A stretch of DNA of 64,000 nucleotides from Paenibacillus alvei DSM 29 (GTDB lineage: Bacteria > Bacillota > Bacilli > Paenibacillales > Paenibacillaceae), in assembly GCF_000293805.1 (NCBI RefSeq), contig NZ_AMBZ01000004.1:579001-643000 (forward strand), read 5' to 3'. Below are positions 24,874-33,502 of this stretch, in pieces; position 1 is the stretch's first letter; every line of letters starts with the position of its first letter. A program made the translations under genes and the position numbers. A model generated the notes under the pieces. That model ran no database searches, was not told the DNA's origin, and saw nothing but the letters and a program-made list of their open reading frames with translations.

Positions 24874-25506
24874 CTAATACATGAACCGCTGACGGAATCG
24901 GACGCGGTCGAACTGCTCCTCTGACGATAATGGAACGTTCTTGCCGATACGAACCATAAGGCAGTTGGCAGGGTGGGAACAAATTTCAGGATCATCTGTC
25001 GCATACCAGATCATGCCTACGGATTCCATCAACTTCTCCATCATCTTCCGATAGTCCCATACGTTCATTCGGGTGCCATCCAAATCCCAATGCCAATAAT
25101 ATTCAGTCGTAAATACAATATAGCGCTCCATCTGTTCATCTTCAAACGCTGTCGAAATCATGCTTCTGCCCAAACCAAGTGAGCGGTAATCCTTGGCGAC
25201 CTCAATGGCGCCAAGCTCAATTAAATCATCCATTTGTCCATCTGACCAGCGCTCCAGCTCATCGGGATAATGGAAGGTGACGTAACCGACGATAGTAGAG
25301 CCTTCTCTCGCAATAATAATGCGTCCTTCGGGTAAATCTGCGATCTCCACAAGCGCTTGGTGTTGATCAGTTGGCCGGCGAAACGCCTTCAAATCGGTGT
25401 GCATAGTCAAGGTGCGAAGAATATCGGAACGTACGGGGCCTTCGACAACAACAACTCGTTCCGTATGAGGAATAATATGAGCGTAGTATCTCTTCGGATG
25501 TTCCAC
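24874..25506 (-). CDS. acuA: AcuA, GNAT protein acetyltransferase of AcsA
   Basis: A 210-residue GNAT enzyme that acetylates the catalytic lysine of acetyl-CoA synthetase and switches it off. The CoA loop is RSLGLGRSM, preceded by ELGAIEVAKDY. Its start HPKRYYAHIIP and the RMNVWDYRKMMEKLM block match AcuA rather than other GNATs. It begins at GTG with AAAGGAG upstream. Divergent from its substrate gene acsA; a good promoter lies on this strand at 25538-25566. Confidence 0.92.
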   Translation of the reverse strand: MEHPKRYYAHIIPHTERVVVVEGPVRSDILRTLTMHTDLKAFRRPTDQHQALVEIADLPEGRIIIAREGSTIVGYVTFHYPDELERWSDGQMDDLIELGAIEVAKDYRSLGLGRSMISTAFEDEQMERYIVFTTEYYWHWDLDGTRMNVWDYRKMMEKLMESVGMIWYATDDPEICSHPANCLMVRIGKNVPLSSEEQFDRVRFRQRFMY

Positions 25507-25537
25507 ACCAAGCAGCTCCTTTCATCTCTTCCATTCC

Positions 25538-25566
25538 GTTATAGCAAAAATAGAATGATTTGAAAA
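25538..25566 (-). promoter_or_regulatory. acuA promoter
   Basis: On the minus strand, TTTTCA (25561-25566), 17-base spacer, TATAAC (25538-25543) preceded by TGC. About 32 bases upstream of the GTG start. Confidence 0.55.
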
Positions 25567-25594
25567 GGAAAGAATAGGCGAAAAACAAATCGTA

Positions 25595-25603
25595 TGCTAT
25601 AAT
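25595..25603 (+). promoter_or_regulatory. Extended -10 for acsA
   Basis: TGCTATAAT, a perfect extended -10, on the plus strand 150 bases before the acsA start. No clear -35 at 17 bases. Confidence 0.45.
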
Positions 25604-25677
25604 GATTTTGCCTTAAAGTTCATGATTTTTCCCTTGACACCACGAACTGCATCATCGTCCTTTAGTGCATTTCTTCA

Positions 25678-25691
25678 TGAAAGCGATTTAT
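25678..25691 (+). promoter_or_regulatory. cre site (CcpA operator)
   Basis: TGAAAGCGATTTAT fits the cre consensus TGWAANCGNTNWCW at all but one position. It lies between divergent acuA and acsA, about 75 bases downstream of the likely acsA -10, where CcpA would act as a roadblock. The acu/acs region of Bacillus subtilis is known to be CcpA-controlled. Confidence 0.7.
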
Positions 25692-25755
25692 TACACGAAT
25701 TTGTGATTCGTGGAGCATGAATAATGATGTAAAAGACATAGGAGGATGGAACAAT

Positions 25756-27480
25756 ATGGGTAACGTGCAGGGAGAAATTATTGCTGCGATTGCAAGCAAT
25801 CCAAACATGAGTGACTATGGAAAATGGTCGGCCGATTTCAGGTGGGAAGAGGTAGAGAAGCAATTTTCTTGGTATGAGACTGGAAAAGTAAATATGGCTT
25901 ACGAGGCGATTGATCGGCATGTTGCGAATGGTCGCGGAGATAAGGTGGCGCTCTATTACAGTGATGCTGTTCGTGATGAAGCGTATACCTATACTGAGTT
26001 GAGCCGCAAGACGAATCAGTTCGCGAACGTGCTGCGCGACCTCGGAATTCAAAAGGGAGAACGCATCTTCATTTTCATGCCGCGCACACCTGAACTGTAT
26101 ATCAGCTTACTTGGCTCGCTGAAGATTGGGGCTGTTGTCGGTCCACTATTCGAAGCGTTTATGGAGACTGCGGTTAAGGATCGGTTAGAGGACAGCGCGG
26201 CAGTAGCGATTGTGACAACTCCAGCGCTCGTTCATCGTGTGCCCCGTTCTGAGCTGCCTGCCTTGAAGCATGTGATTCTTGTAGGTGACGAAATAGAGGT
26301 TGAGGATGGAATTGTTGATTTCCACGCGGAAATGTCTACCGCCTCCGAAGAAGCCGAAGTGGAATGGCTGCAGCGGGAAGACGGGCTCATTATTCACTAT
26401 ACATCCGGCTCGACAGGCAAGCCTAAGGGCGTATATCACGTACAAAACGCAATGATTCAGCATTATCATACCGGAAATGTTGTATTGGATTTAAAGGAAG
26501 ACGACATTTATTGGTGTACAGCAGATCCAGGTTGGGTTACTGGAACGTCATACGGGATATTCGCACCGTGGCTGAACGGAGCGACGAACGTGGTTCGTGG
26601 CGGACGGTTCAGTCCGCAGGACTGGTACTCAACCATTGAGAAATATAAAGTATCCGTATGGTACAGTGCTCCGACCGCATTCCGTATGCTGATGGGTGCC
26701 GGGGATGATGTAATTTCGAGCTTTAACTTATCAAGCTTACGTCATATCCTGTCTGTAGGCGAACCGCTTAATCCGGAGGTTGTTCGTTGGGGAATGAAAG
26801 TTTACAATCATCGGATTCATGATACATGGTGGATGACGGAAACGGGTGGACAGTTGATTTGCAACTATCCGGCAATGGCCATCAAGCCTGGCTCCATGGG
26901 ACGTCCTGTCCCAGGTATTGAAGCCGCGATTATTGATGATCAAGGCAATGAGCTTCCTCCATTTCGAATGGGGAACCTGGCCATTCGTACACCATGGCCG
27001 TCGATGATGCGAAAGGTATGGAACAATCCGGCTAAGTATGAAGAATACTTCCGCCTTACAGGATGGTATGTATCGGGTGATTCTGCCTACATGGATGATG
27101 AGGGCTACTTCTGGTTCCAAGGCCGAATTGACGATGTTATTAATACATCGGGCGAACGAGTTGGCCCCTTCGAGGTAGAGAGCAAGCTTGTCGAGCATCC
27201 GGCAGTCGCGGAAGCAGGCGTAATCGGGAAGCCTGATCCAATGCGTGGCGAAATTATTAAGGCATTTATTTCTTTGCGCGAGGGCTATACGCCGTCCGAA
27301 GAGTTAAAAGCGGATATTGCGAAGTTCGTCAAGGAAGGGCTGTCCGCACATGCATCGCCTAGGGAGATTGAGTTCAAGGACAAATTGCCGAAAACTCGCT
27401 CAGGCAAAATTATGCGCCGTGTGCTCAAGGCATGGGAATTGAGCCTGCCGACAGGCGATTTATCAACGATTGAGGATTAA
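25756..27480 (+). CDS. acsA: Acetyl-CoA synthetase (AMP-forming)
   Basis: Activates acetate to acetyl-CoA through acetyl-AMP. The AMP-binding P-loop YTSGSTGKPKG lies at about residues 215-225, WWMTETGG is the A5 motif, and the C-terminal PKTRSGKIMRR carries Lys551, the residue acetylated by AcuA and freed by AcuC. 574 residues, the usual Bacillus length, shorter than the enteric Acs. AGGAGG nine bases before the ATG at 25756. Divergent from acuA with a cre between. Expected to be repressed on glucose and on when acetate is scavenged. Confidence 0.94.
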   Translation: MGNVQGEIIAAIASNPNMSDYGKWSADFRWEEVEKQFSWYETGKVNMAYEAIDRHVANGRGDKVALYYSDAVRDEAYTYTELSRKTNQFANVLRDLGIQKGERIFIFMPRTPELYISLLGSLKIGAVVGPLFEAFMETAVKDRLEDSAAVAIVTTPALVHRVPRSELPALKHVILVGDEIEVEDGIVDFHAEMSTASEEAEVEWLQREDGLIIHYTSGSTGKPKGVYHVQNAMIQHYHTGNVVLDLKEDDIYWCTADPGWVTGTSYGIFAPWLNGATNVVRGGRFSPQDWYSTIEKYKVSVWYSAPTAFRMLMGAGDDVISSFNLSSLRHILSVGEPLNPEVVRWGMKVYNHRIHDTWWMTETGGQLICNYPAMAIKPGSMGRPVPGIEAAIIDDQGNELPPFRMGNLAIRTPWPSMMRKVWNNPAKYEEYFRLTGWYVSGDSAYMDDEGYFWFQGRIDDVINTSGERVGPFEVESKLVEHPAVAEAGVIGKPDPMRGEIIKAFISLREGYTPSEELKADIAKFVKEGLSAHASPREIEFKDKLPKTRSGKIMRRVLKAWELSLPTGDLSTIED

Positions 27481-27495
27481 CTGCTGAAGTCATTA

Positions 27496-27524
27496 TTGAC
27501 AAATCCATAATAGTGGGATATTAT
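27496..27524 (+). promoter_or_regulatory. Strong promoter for sugar ABC operon
   Basis: TTGACA (27496-27501), exactly 17 bases, TATTAT (27519-27524). It lies about 180 bases upstream of the binding-protein gene. Confidence 0.7.
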
Positions 27525-27528
27525 CCCA
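27514..27528. promoter_or_regulatory. Operator-like palindrome over the -10
   Basis: TGGGATATTATCCCA is a perfect odd-centred palindrome that contains the -10 hexamer of the promoter above. A repressor bound here would block RNA polymerase. Confidence 0.5.
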
Positions 27529-27707
27529 ATAGCAAAGCGAATATGCAACGCGAAACGACAAGTACAATAGAATGGACATAACATGTTACCGCAAGGGCAT
27601 TCGTTATGGAAGTTCAGTCGCTATGTGACTGCCTTCTTAACGTGTGCCTTTTTGTCGTTGCACCGTTTTCGCGAAATCAATCCATTGTGACGGAGAGGGG
27701 TATATCC

Positions 27708-29102
27708 ATGAACGGAATACATTACAAGTGGGGCAGATCCTTATTGCTGCTTATCATTACCGCACTTGTCTTAATGACGGCAACAGGTTGCAGCTCAAGC
27801 AGTCAGACGAATGGAGCGTCGAATAACGGAGGCAGCGGAAAGACATCAGAACAAGCACAAAACAATAGCGATTCAGGCAAGACAGAGTCGACAGGCGGCG
27901 ACGTGTCGGGTGATTTTGAAATCCAGTATTTTGTCGGCGGATATGGCGATCAGGGCTGGAAGAAGATTATCGCGGAGTTTCAGAAAAAGTACCCGAATGT
28001 AAAAGTCAAAGAGTCAGCAGGCCCGAAAATCAATGATCAGATGAAGCCGCGCTGGATTCAAGGAAACCCTCCTGACTTTGTCTACATTGACGGTGCTGGC
28101 TCGAATGCAACCCAAATGGTACAAGATGATCAATTGATGGACTTGACAGATTACTTTAAAGAGGCCAAGAATGCGGATGGCAACAAGATTTCTGACGAAC
28201 TGCTGCTGAAGCCGATCGACTACGGCGGCAAAATTTATACGATTCCATTCGTATTCGGCTCCTGGGGAGTTTTCTACGACAAGAAATTTTTTGCAGACAA
28301 TGGCTGGACTGAACCGAAAGATTTTGAAAGCTTTATAAGCGAAGCGAAGAAAATCAAGGAATCCGGCAAGGTCAATGCGCCATTTATTTTTACAGGAAAG
28401 TACCCGTACTACTTCCAAAATGGTGTAATGGATTCCGCATTTGTCGTGAACAACAACAACGATACTTCTATTTTGCTTGATATGTTCGCCTTGAAGGAAG
28501 GCGTGTTCAAGAGCGAGCCAGTGAAGAAGACATTGGAGCAAATGGTGCAAATGCGGGATGCAGGCCTTATTGACCCAGCCTCAGCTCCAATTAACCATAT
28601 TGACTCGCAAATGCTGTTCCTGCAGCATAAGGATGCCTTTATTCCGAATGGACTCTGGCTCGAAAATGAAATGAAGAAAGATGTTCCGCAAGGTTTTGAA
28701 TTCGGTTTCATTCCATCAATCACACAAAAGCCGGGCGGCAAATATGTAGCGATACCATTTACTGCTACGGTAGGAATTGCGAAGAAAGCGAAAAATCCAG
28801 CTGCCGCAAAAGCATTCCTCGAGTTCTTATTCACGAAGCAATCTGCCATTACATGGGCGGAGGAGACAGGTGCACTTGGCAACTTGAAAGCGGATTTGGA
28901 GAAATCAAATGCGAGTGAGCTGTCCAAGACAGCTATGAAATTTTACAGCTCAGACAACACCATTGTTGCTCCTTACATTGAATTGAATGCGGATGTAGAC
29001 AAGGTGAGATCAGACTCAACCCTTGCACTTATGATGGGCAACATTACTCCAGATGAATGGATGGATCGGATGGAGAAGGCGGCTGCGAAGGCAAGAAAAT
29101 AA
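27708..29102 (+). CDS. Sugar ABC transporter substrate-binding lipoprotein
   Basis: A 464-residue extracellular binding protein of the carbohydrate family (SBP_bac_1). The signal peptide ends in the lipobox LMTATGC, with the lipidated Cys at residue 28, followed by a Ser/Asn/Gly-rich linker and the folded domain from about 65 (FEIQYFVGGYGDQGWKKI). Segments PDFVYIDGAG and FIPNGLWLENEM are typical of sugar binders. It starts at 27708 behind GGAGAGGGG; a longer frame upstream has no support. First gene of a three-gene importer; no ATPase is encoded here, so a shared MsmX-type ATPase is likely. Sugar unknown. Confidence 0.9.
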   Translation: MNGIHYKWGRSLLLLIITALVLMTATGCSSSSQTNGASNNGGSGKTSEQAQNNSDSGKTESTGGDVSGDFEIQYFVGGYGDQGWKKIIAEFQKKYPNVKVKESAGPKINDQMKPRWIQGNPPDFVYIDGAGSNATQMVQDDQLMDLTDYFKEAKNADGNKISDELLLKPIDYGGKIYTIPFVFGSWGVFYDKKFFADNGWTEPKDFESFISEAKKIKESGKVNAPFIFTGKYPYYFQNGVMDSAFVVNNNNDTSILLDMFALKEGVFKSEPVKKTLEQMVQMRDAGLIDPASAPINHIDSQMLFLQHKDAFIPNGLWLENEMKKDVPQGFEFGFIPSITQKPGGKYVAIPFTATVGIAKKAKNPAAAKAFLEFLFTKQSAITWAEETGALGNLKADLEKSNASELSKTAMKFYSSDNTIVAPYIELNADVDKVRSDSTLALMMGNITPDEWMDRMEKAAAKARK

Positions 29103-29121
29103 AGCAGAACAGTGATTATTT

Positions 29122-29158
29122 GGGGATGCATGTGTGAAGTCGTAGCGCATGCATCCTG
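29122..29158 (+). repeat. Intercistronic hairpin after binding-protein gene
   Basis: GGATGCATGTG (29124-29134) pairs with CGCATGCATCC (29146-29156), an 11-bp stem with one G-U pair. No T-run follows. It probably protects the upstream message and lowers permease expression relative to binding protein. Confidence 0.6.
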
Positions 29159-29207
29159 ATCTATAACACGACGGCTTTGAACAAATGAGAGTTAAGGAGG
29201 GGACTAC

Positions 29208-30164
29208 TTGAAAAAGATGGTGCCCGCACAGGGAACTCCCGCAAAGGGGAATGCAAGCGGAAGAGTCGGCCTCTCATGGAAGAGAAAGCGTCAGCTCTTT
29301 GTGTTCGTATTTACGGTACCAACATTGCTGTTTTTCTGCTTGTTTATGATCTACCCCATTTTTCACGGATTGTATTACAGTTTTACAGACTGGTCGGGTG
29401 GATCGGAGACGAAGAACTTGATCGGCATCCAGAACTATCGCGACTTGGCAAATGACCCTATAATCATCAAGGCGATCATGAATGATTATTTCTTTGTGTT
29501 TTGGAAGGTAGTTGGCATTGTCGGATTAGGGGTATTGTTCGCCGTACTGATGACCCGTTTTCGGGTACGTGGAAGCGGATTTTTCCGTTCAGTATTTTTT
29601 ATCCCCAACATCCTGTCGGTCGTAGTCATTGGCGTGCTTTGGAATTATATTTACAATCCTAGTATTGGATTTTTAAATTCGTTTCTATCTTTGTTCACGT
29701 CAGAAAAGGTTCAGACACCATGGTTAGGAGATCCGAAACTGGCGATGTGGATGCTGCTGCCTCCGGCAATATGGGCAGGTGTAGGCTTTGTCATGATCCT
29801 CGTTATTGCGGGCATTTTGAATATTCCGAAGGACTTATATGAGGCAGCGAGTATTGATGGTGCTAAGGAGTGGCAGCAATTTTGGCGTGTCACGATGCCG
29901 CTTACGTGGGAGCAAATCAAAGTATCCATTCTATGGGTGGTTATGACAACCTTGAATGGCTCGTTCGTCATCGTGTGGATGATGACAGAAGGCGGACCGG
30001 ATAATGCAACACAGGTCATGGGCTCATATTTGTATCAAATGGGATTTCGACAATTCCATTTCGGCTATGCTTCCGCGATTGGTGTACTGATCCTTGTCCT
30101 GTCGCTCATAACAACCCTGGCGCTTCAGCGGCTAATGCATAGAGATGCAATTGAGATGGCTTGA
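29208..30164 (+). CDS. Sugar ABC transporter permease, MalF type
   Basis: A 318-residue inner-membrane permease with about six helices. The EAA loop reads EAASIDGAKEWQQFWRVTMP, the docking site for the ATPase. A basic N-terminal tail (about residues 1-30) precedes the first helix. It starts at TTG behind AAGGAGG. Second gene of the importer operon, 105 bases after the binding-protein gene with a hairpin in the gap. Confidence 0.9.
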   Translation: MKKMVPAQGTPAKGNASGRVGLSWKRKRQLFVFVFTVPTLLFFCLFMIYPIFHGLYYSFTDWSGGSETKNLIGIQNYRDLANDPIIIKAIMNDYFFVFWKVVGIVGLGVLFAVLMTRFRVRGSGFFRSVFFIPNILSVVVIGVLWNYIYNPSIGFLNSFLSLFTSEKVQTPWLGDPKLAMWMLLPPAIWAGVGFVMILVIAGILNIPKDLYEAASIDGAKEWQQFWRVTMPLTWEQIKVSILWVVMTTLNGSFVIVWMMTEGGPDNATQVMGSYLYQMGFRQFHFGYASAIGVLILVLSLITTLALQRLMHRDAIEMA

Positions 30165-30195
30165 TTATTTGGACTGGAAAAGGAGAGGACAGTCT

Positions 30196-31058
30196 ATGAA
30201 TTCCATAGAGCAATATCCTCGTAAGCGTTCTCAAAAGGTTGTTAGAGCCTTATTGTATGCGTTGCTCGGGATTTGGACGATATTCGTCATTTATCCGCTG
30301 CTGTGGACGATCCTTGGTTCGTTCAAGACGAATCAGCAGTTCCTGTTACATGCACCGTGGAGCTTGCCGGAGTGGCCGCTTGAATGGGCTAATTTCACAG
30401 CAGTTTGGAGCAACTACCATTTAGGGATGTACTTTACCAACTCATTGCTTGTTACAGTGGCAAGCACCGTGCTGGCATTGCTTCTATCTTCAACTACATC
30501 CTATGTTATCGCTAGATTTCCGTTTCGCGGAAGCATGGCGCTCTATAATTTATATTTGTCCAGCATGATGATTCCCCTTATCCTTGGCTTAATCCCGTTA
30601 TTTTTCCTTCTTTCCAACCTGCATCTGGATAATTCGCTTCTGGGACTGATTCTGGTGTATACGGCAATTAATTTGCCATTTGGCGTATTTGTGCTTGTTG
30701 GATTTTTTAGGTCGATGCCGAAGGAACTGGATGAGGCGGCTTCCATCGACGGCAGCTCGCATTATGGTGTTTTTTTCGTATTATGCTTCCGCTTGTTAAG
30801 CCTGGACTTATATCTGTTGGCATGATGAACGTATTGAATATTTGGAATGAATATATTATTGGTACGGTGCTGGTAAATGATCCCGATAAGTATACGATCC
30901 CTGTCGGCATCGCGATTATGCAGGCCGAGATGCAGTATCGTACAGAGTGGGGGCCACTTTTTGCGGGATTACTGCTTTCGATCATCCCTGTACTAATTTT
31001 ATATATAATCTTCCAGAAGCAAATTACAAGCGGCATGATGGCTGGTGCGATTAAATAA
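30196..31058 (+). pseudogene. Sugar ABC transporter permease, MalG type, one-base frameshift
   Basis: Second permease of the importer. The first part runs from ATG 30196 (AAAAGGAG upstream) through PLLWTILGSFKTNQQFL and the EAA loop start DEAASIDGSSHYGVFF, then goes out of frame after the T7 tract at 30770-30776. The missing C-terminal part continues one frame over (MLPLVKPGLISVGMMN to the stop at 31058). One extra T (T8) gives the expected VFFRIMLPLVKPG junction and a 287-residue protein. A homopolymer sequencing error is the simplest reading; true decay or transcript slippage on the T tract are alternatives. Confidence 0.85.
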
Positions 31059-31085
31059 CACATATCCGAGTAGGGTAAGGGGATA

Positions 31086-32528
31086 GTGTTGCGAATGAAA
31101 ATGATGACTTATATGCAGCAAGTCGGCCGATCACTGATGATCCCCATTGCAGTGCTCCCCGCAGCTTCGATATTAGTGCGTATCGGAGATATTCATTCCA
31201 ATATCCCATGGATGGCAGCAGCAGCAAGTGTATGCAAGTTAGGTGGAAACGCCATTTTCGATCATATGCCGCTCTTTTTTGCTGTGGGGGTAGCGATTGG
31301 ATTGACATCAAGCCAAGGGGTTGCAGCTTTGGCCGCTGCTGTTGGTTACTTTGTATTTACGAATGTCATGAAGCATTTTGAGCATGGAATTGTCTTGGAT
31401 ACGGGTGTTCTGGGAGGAATGCTATGCGGAGGGATCGTAGCTGCCTTGTATAACCGTTACCATAGAATAAGGCTCCCGGCAGCGATCGGATTTTTCGGAG
31501 GCAAGCGTTTTATCCCGATCATATCTTCCGTTGCGATGGTTGGTGTAGGGGTAGTAGCTGGTCTGATTTGGCCGACAATCCAGGAGGCCATTCGTGATAC
31601 AGGTTCCAGTATACTGACGGCAAAAGGCTGGGGGGCTGGCATATTTGGCTTGTTGAATCGATTGCTCATACCTACTGGACTGCATCATATACTGAACAAT
31701 ATTGCATGGTTTCAAATTGGGGAATACGTAACAGATACCGGGGCGATTGTGCGAGGCGATTTGTGGCGGTTCCATGCAGGCGATCCGACAGTTGGAACCT
31801 TTATGGCAGGATTTTTCCCTGTTATGATGTTTGGACTGCCGGCTTATGCACTTGCCATAGTCCGTTCCTCCCAATTGCATGAACGCAAGCGTGTTGCGTC
31901 GATTATATTGACAGCCTCATTGACAAGCTTCCTGACAGGGATAACAGAGCCGCTTGAATTTACACTTATGCTGACTGCCCCAGTTCTTTATGGTCTGCAT
32001 GCCATTTATACGGGATTAGCACTCATGCTAGCAGATCTCATGAGCATTCGAGCAGGATTTGGATTCTCAGCAGGCTTCATCGATATGTTCATATCGTGGA
32101 CGAGCGTTAGAAATGCTCTGCTCTTGCTATTACTCGGAATTCTTTATTTTGGACTGTATTATGCGACCGCAACAATTGCAATCCGTGTATTTCATGTTCA
32201 CGCACCAGGACGTGAGGAGCAGGCAACGATGGAGGCCGTAATCCCCTCAATTGGAACGCGAGATGATACAGATGCCCTATTGGAACGATTGCTAGGCTAT
32301 ATAGGAGGAATGGGAAATATTCGAGCTGTCGATGCGTGTATTACTAGACTTCGGCTGCGGCTTGAGGATGACTCCAAGGTAGATGAGGGAGGGATTATGT
32401 CTCTTGGCGCGTATGGTTTGATGCGTGTCGGCAAAGGTCACATCCATATTGTGATGGGAACGGATTCGGAGCTTCTGCGGGAGAAGATTGAGCGAAGATT
32501 AAGCGTGTCAGCATTTATTAACGGTTAG
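31086..32528 (+). CDS. PTS permease IICB, glucose/GlcNAc family
   Basis: A membrane IIC domain (residues about 10-370) fused to a IIB domain with phospho-Cys418 in AVDACITRLRLRL. GITEPLEFTL marks the sugar site. It has no IIA domain and would borrow one, for example from the IICBA protein at 16-18 kb, to which it is clearly related. Start is uncertain: GTG 31086, TTG 31089 and ATG 31095 all follow AAGGGGAT. Followed by the antiterminator gene in the same direction. Confidence 0.86.
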   Translation: MLRMKMMTYMQQVGRSLMIPIAVLPAASILVRIGDIHSNIPWMAAAASVCKLGGNAIFDHMPLFFAVGVAIGLTSSQGVAALAAAVGYFVFTNVMKHFEHGIVLDTGVLGGMLCGGIVAALYNRYHRIRLPAAIGFFGGKRFIPIISSVAMVGVGVVAGLIWPTIQEAIRDTGSSILTAKGWGAGIFGLLNRLLIPTGLHHILNNIAWFQIGEYVTDTGAIVRGDLWRFHAGDPTVGTFMAGFFPVMMFGLPAYALAIVRSSQLHERKRVASIILTASLTSFLTGITEPLEFTLMLTAPVLYGLHAIYTGLALMLADLMSIRAGFGFSAGFIDMFISWTSVRNALLLLLLGILYFGLYYATATIAIRVFHVHAPGREEQATMEAVIPSIGTRDDTDALLERLLGYIGGMGNIRAVDACITRLRLRLEDDSKVDEGGIMSLGAYGLMRVGKGHIHIVMGTDSELLREKIERRLSVSAFING

Positions 32529-32586
32529 CACGCATATTTCGGTTATCCATTAGCAGGGCAGTTCGATTCTTGGAAGGGGAGAGCGG

Positions 32587-33426
32587 ATGATTGAACGGAA
32601 AATTGTGCATGTCCTGTCGCATAATGTGGTGATGACCAAACTATCCAATGGGAAAAACTCTATCGCCTTTGGCAAAGGGATTGGCTTTCAAAAAAAGCTG
32701 GGTATGGAGGTGAATGAAAATGATATAAAACAGGAATTTTTACTGCATACGACGGAAGTGCTGGAGCATTACGAGCAAATTTTGTATGCGGTGGATTTCA
32801 AAATTATTGGTGTAGTCGAGGAAGTGATTGCATTTGCACAGAGTCATTTGGAAGGGGATTTCTCAGAAACGATTCATTCTGCACTCGTTGATCATATTAA
32901 TTTAGCCATTGAGCGCTGCAAGCGCGGCTTAGTGATCAGCAATCCCTTCATGTTCGAAATTCAGCATTTGTATCGAGATGAATATCGCGTAGCAGAGCGG
33001 GCGATAGATTACCTAAATGATCAGTTGGATGTGAACTTGCCTCAAGATGAGGTTGCGTTCTTGGCAATGCATTTTCACGGAGCAAGAAGTGGCGGCAAGG
33101 GCAATAAGTCTGTTGCTGAATTGAAAATGATATCGAGAGTGCTGGAGAATGGCAAGCATGTTGGCATTGACTTTGATGAGTCGCTCTCCACAGTACTCTT
33201 TATTGGTCACTTAAAGGGACTCATTGATCGAGTAAGAGCAGGGAAGACACTTAACAATCCGCTGCTCGTTCAAATTCGTGAAGAATATGAAGAAGCCTAT
33301 GAAAAGGCAATTATATTGGCAGGCTGGATTGCTGAAGGGCTGGAAAAAGCGGTACCCCCAGAAGAAATCGGATTTCTAACGATGCATTTGGAACGGCTTG
33401 TTCAGCGGAAAAATGTTAGCATATGA
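32587..33426 (+). CDS. glcT: GlcT-like BglG-family transcription antiterminator
   Basis: Binds a hairpin (RAT) in target leader RNA and prevents termination, controlled by PTS phosphorylation. Domains: CAT RNA-binding domain residues 1-55 (NGKNSIAFGKGIGFQKK), PRD1 about 65-170 with His103 (DHINLAIERC) and His162 (AMHFHGA), PRD2 about 175-279 with His208 (IGHLKGLIDRV) and His267 (MHLERL). 279 residues, full length. The NPFMFEIQHLYRDEY block is closer to GlcT than to LicT. GGGGAG before ATG. No RAT plus terminator was found upstream of the adjacent IICB gene. Confidence 0.85.
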   Translation: MIERKIVHVLSHNVVMTKLSNGKNSIAFGKGIGFQKKLGMEVNENDIKQEFLLHTTEVLEHYEQILYAVDFKIIGVVEEVIAFAQSHLEGDFSETIHSALVDHINLAIERCKRGLVISNPFMFEIQHLYRDEYRVAERAIDYLNDQLDVNLPQDEVAFLAMHFHGARSGGKGNKSVAELKMISRVLENGKHVGIDFDESLSTVLFIGHLKGLIDRVRAGKTLNNPLLVQIREEYEEAYEKAIILAGWIAEGLEKAVPPEEIGFLTMHLERLVQRKNVSI

Positions 33427-33455
33427 GGGAAGAAGCAATGGATGATAACATGAAA

Positions 33456-33494
33456 AAAAGAGGACAGAATGTCTATCGCATTCTGTCCTCTTTT
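33456..33494. terminator. Bidirectional terminator
   Basis: AAAAGAGGACAGAATG (33456-33471) pairs perfectly with CATTCTGTCCTCTTTT (33479-33494). Serves the antiterminator gene and the convergent PBP gene. Confidence 0.92.
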
Positions 33495-33502
33495 GTGTAA
33501 AT

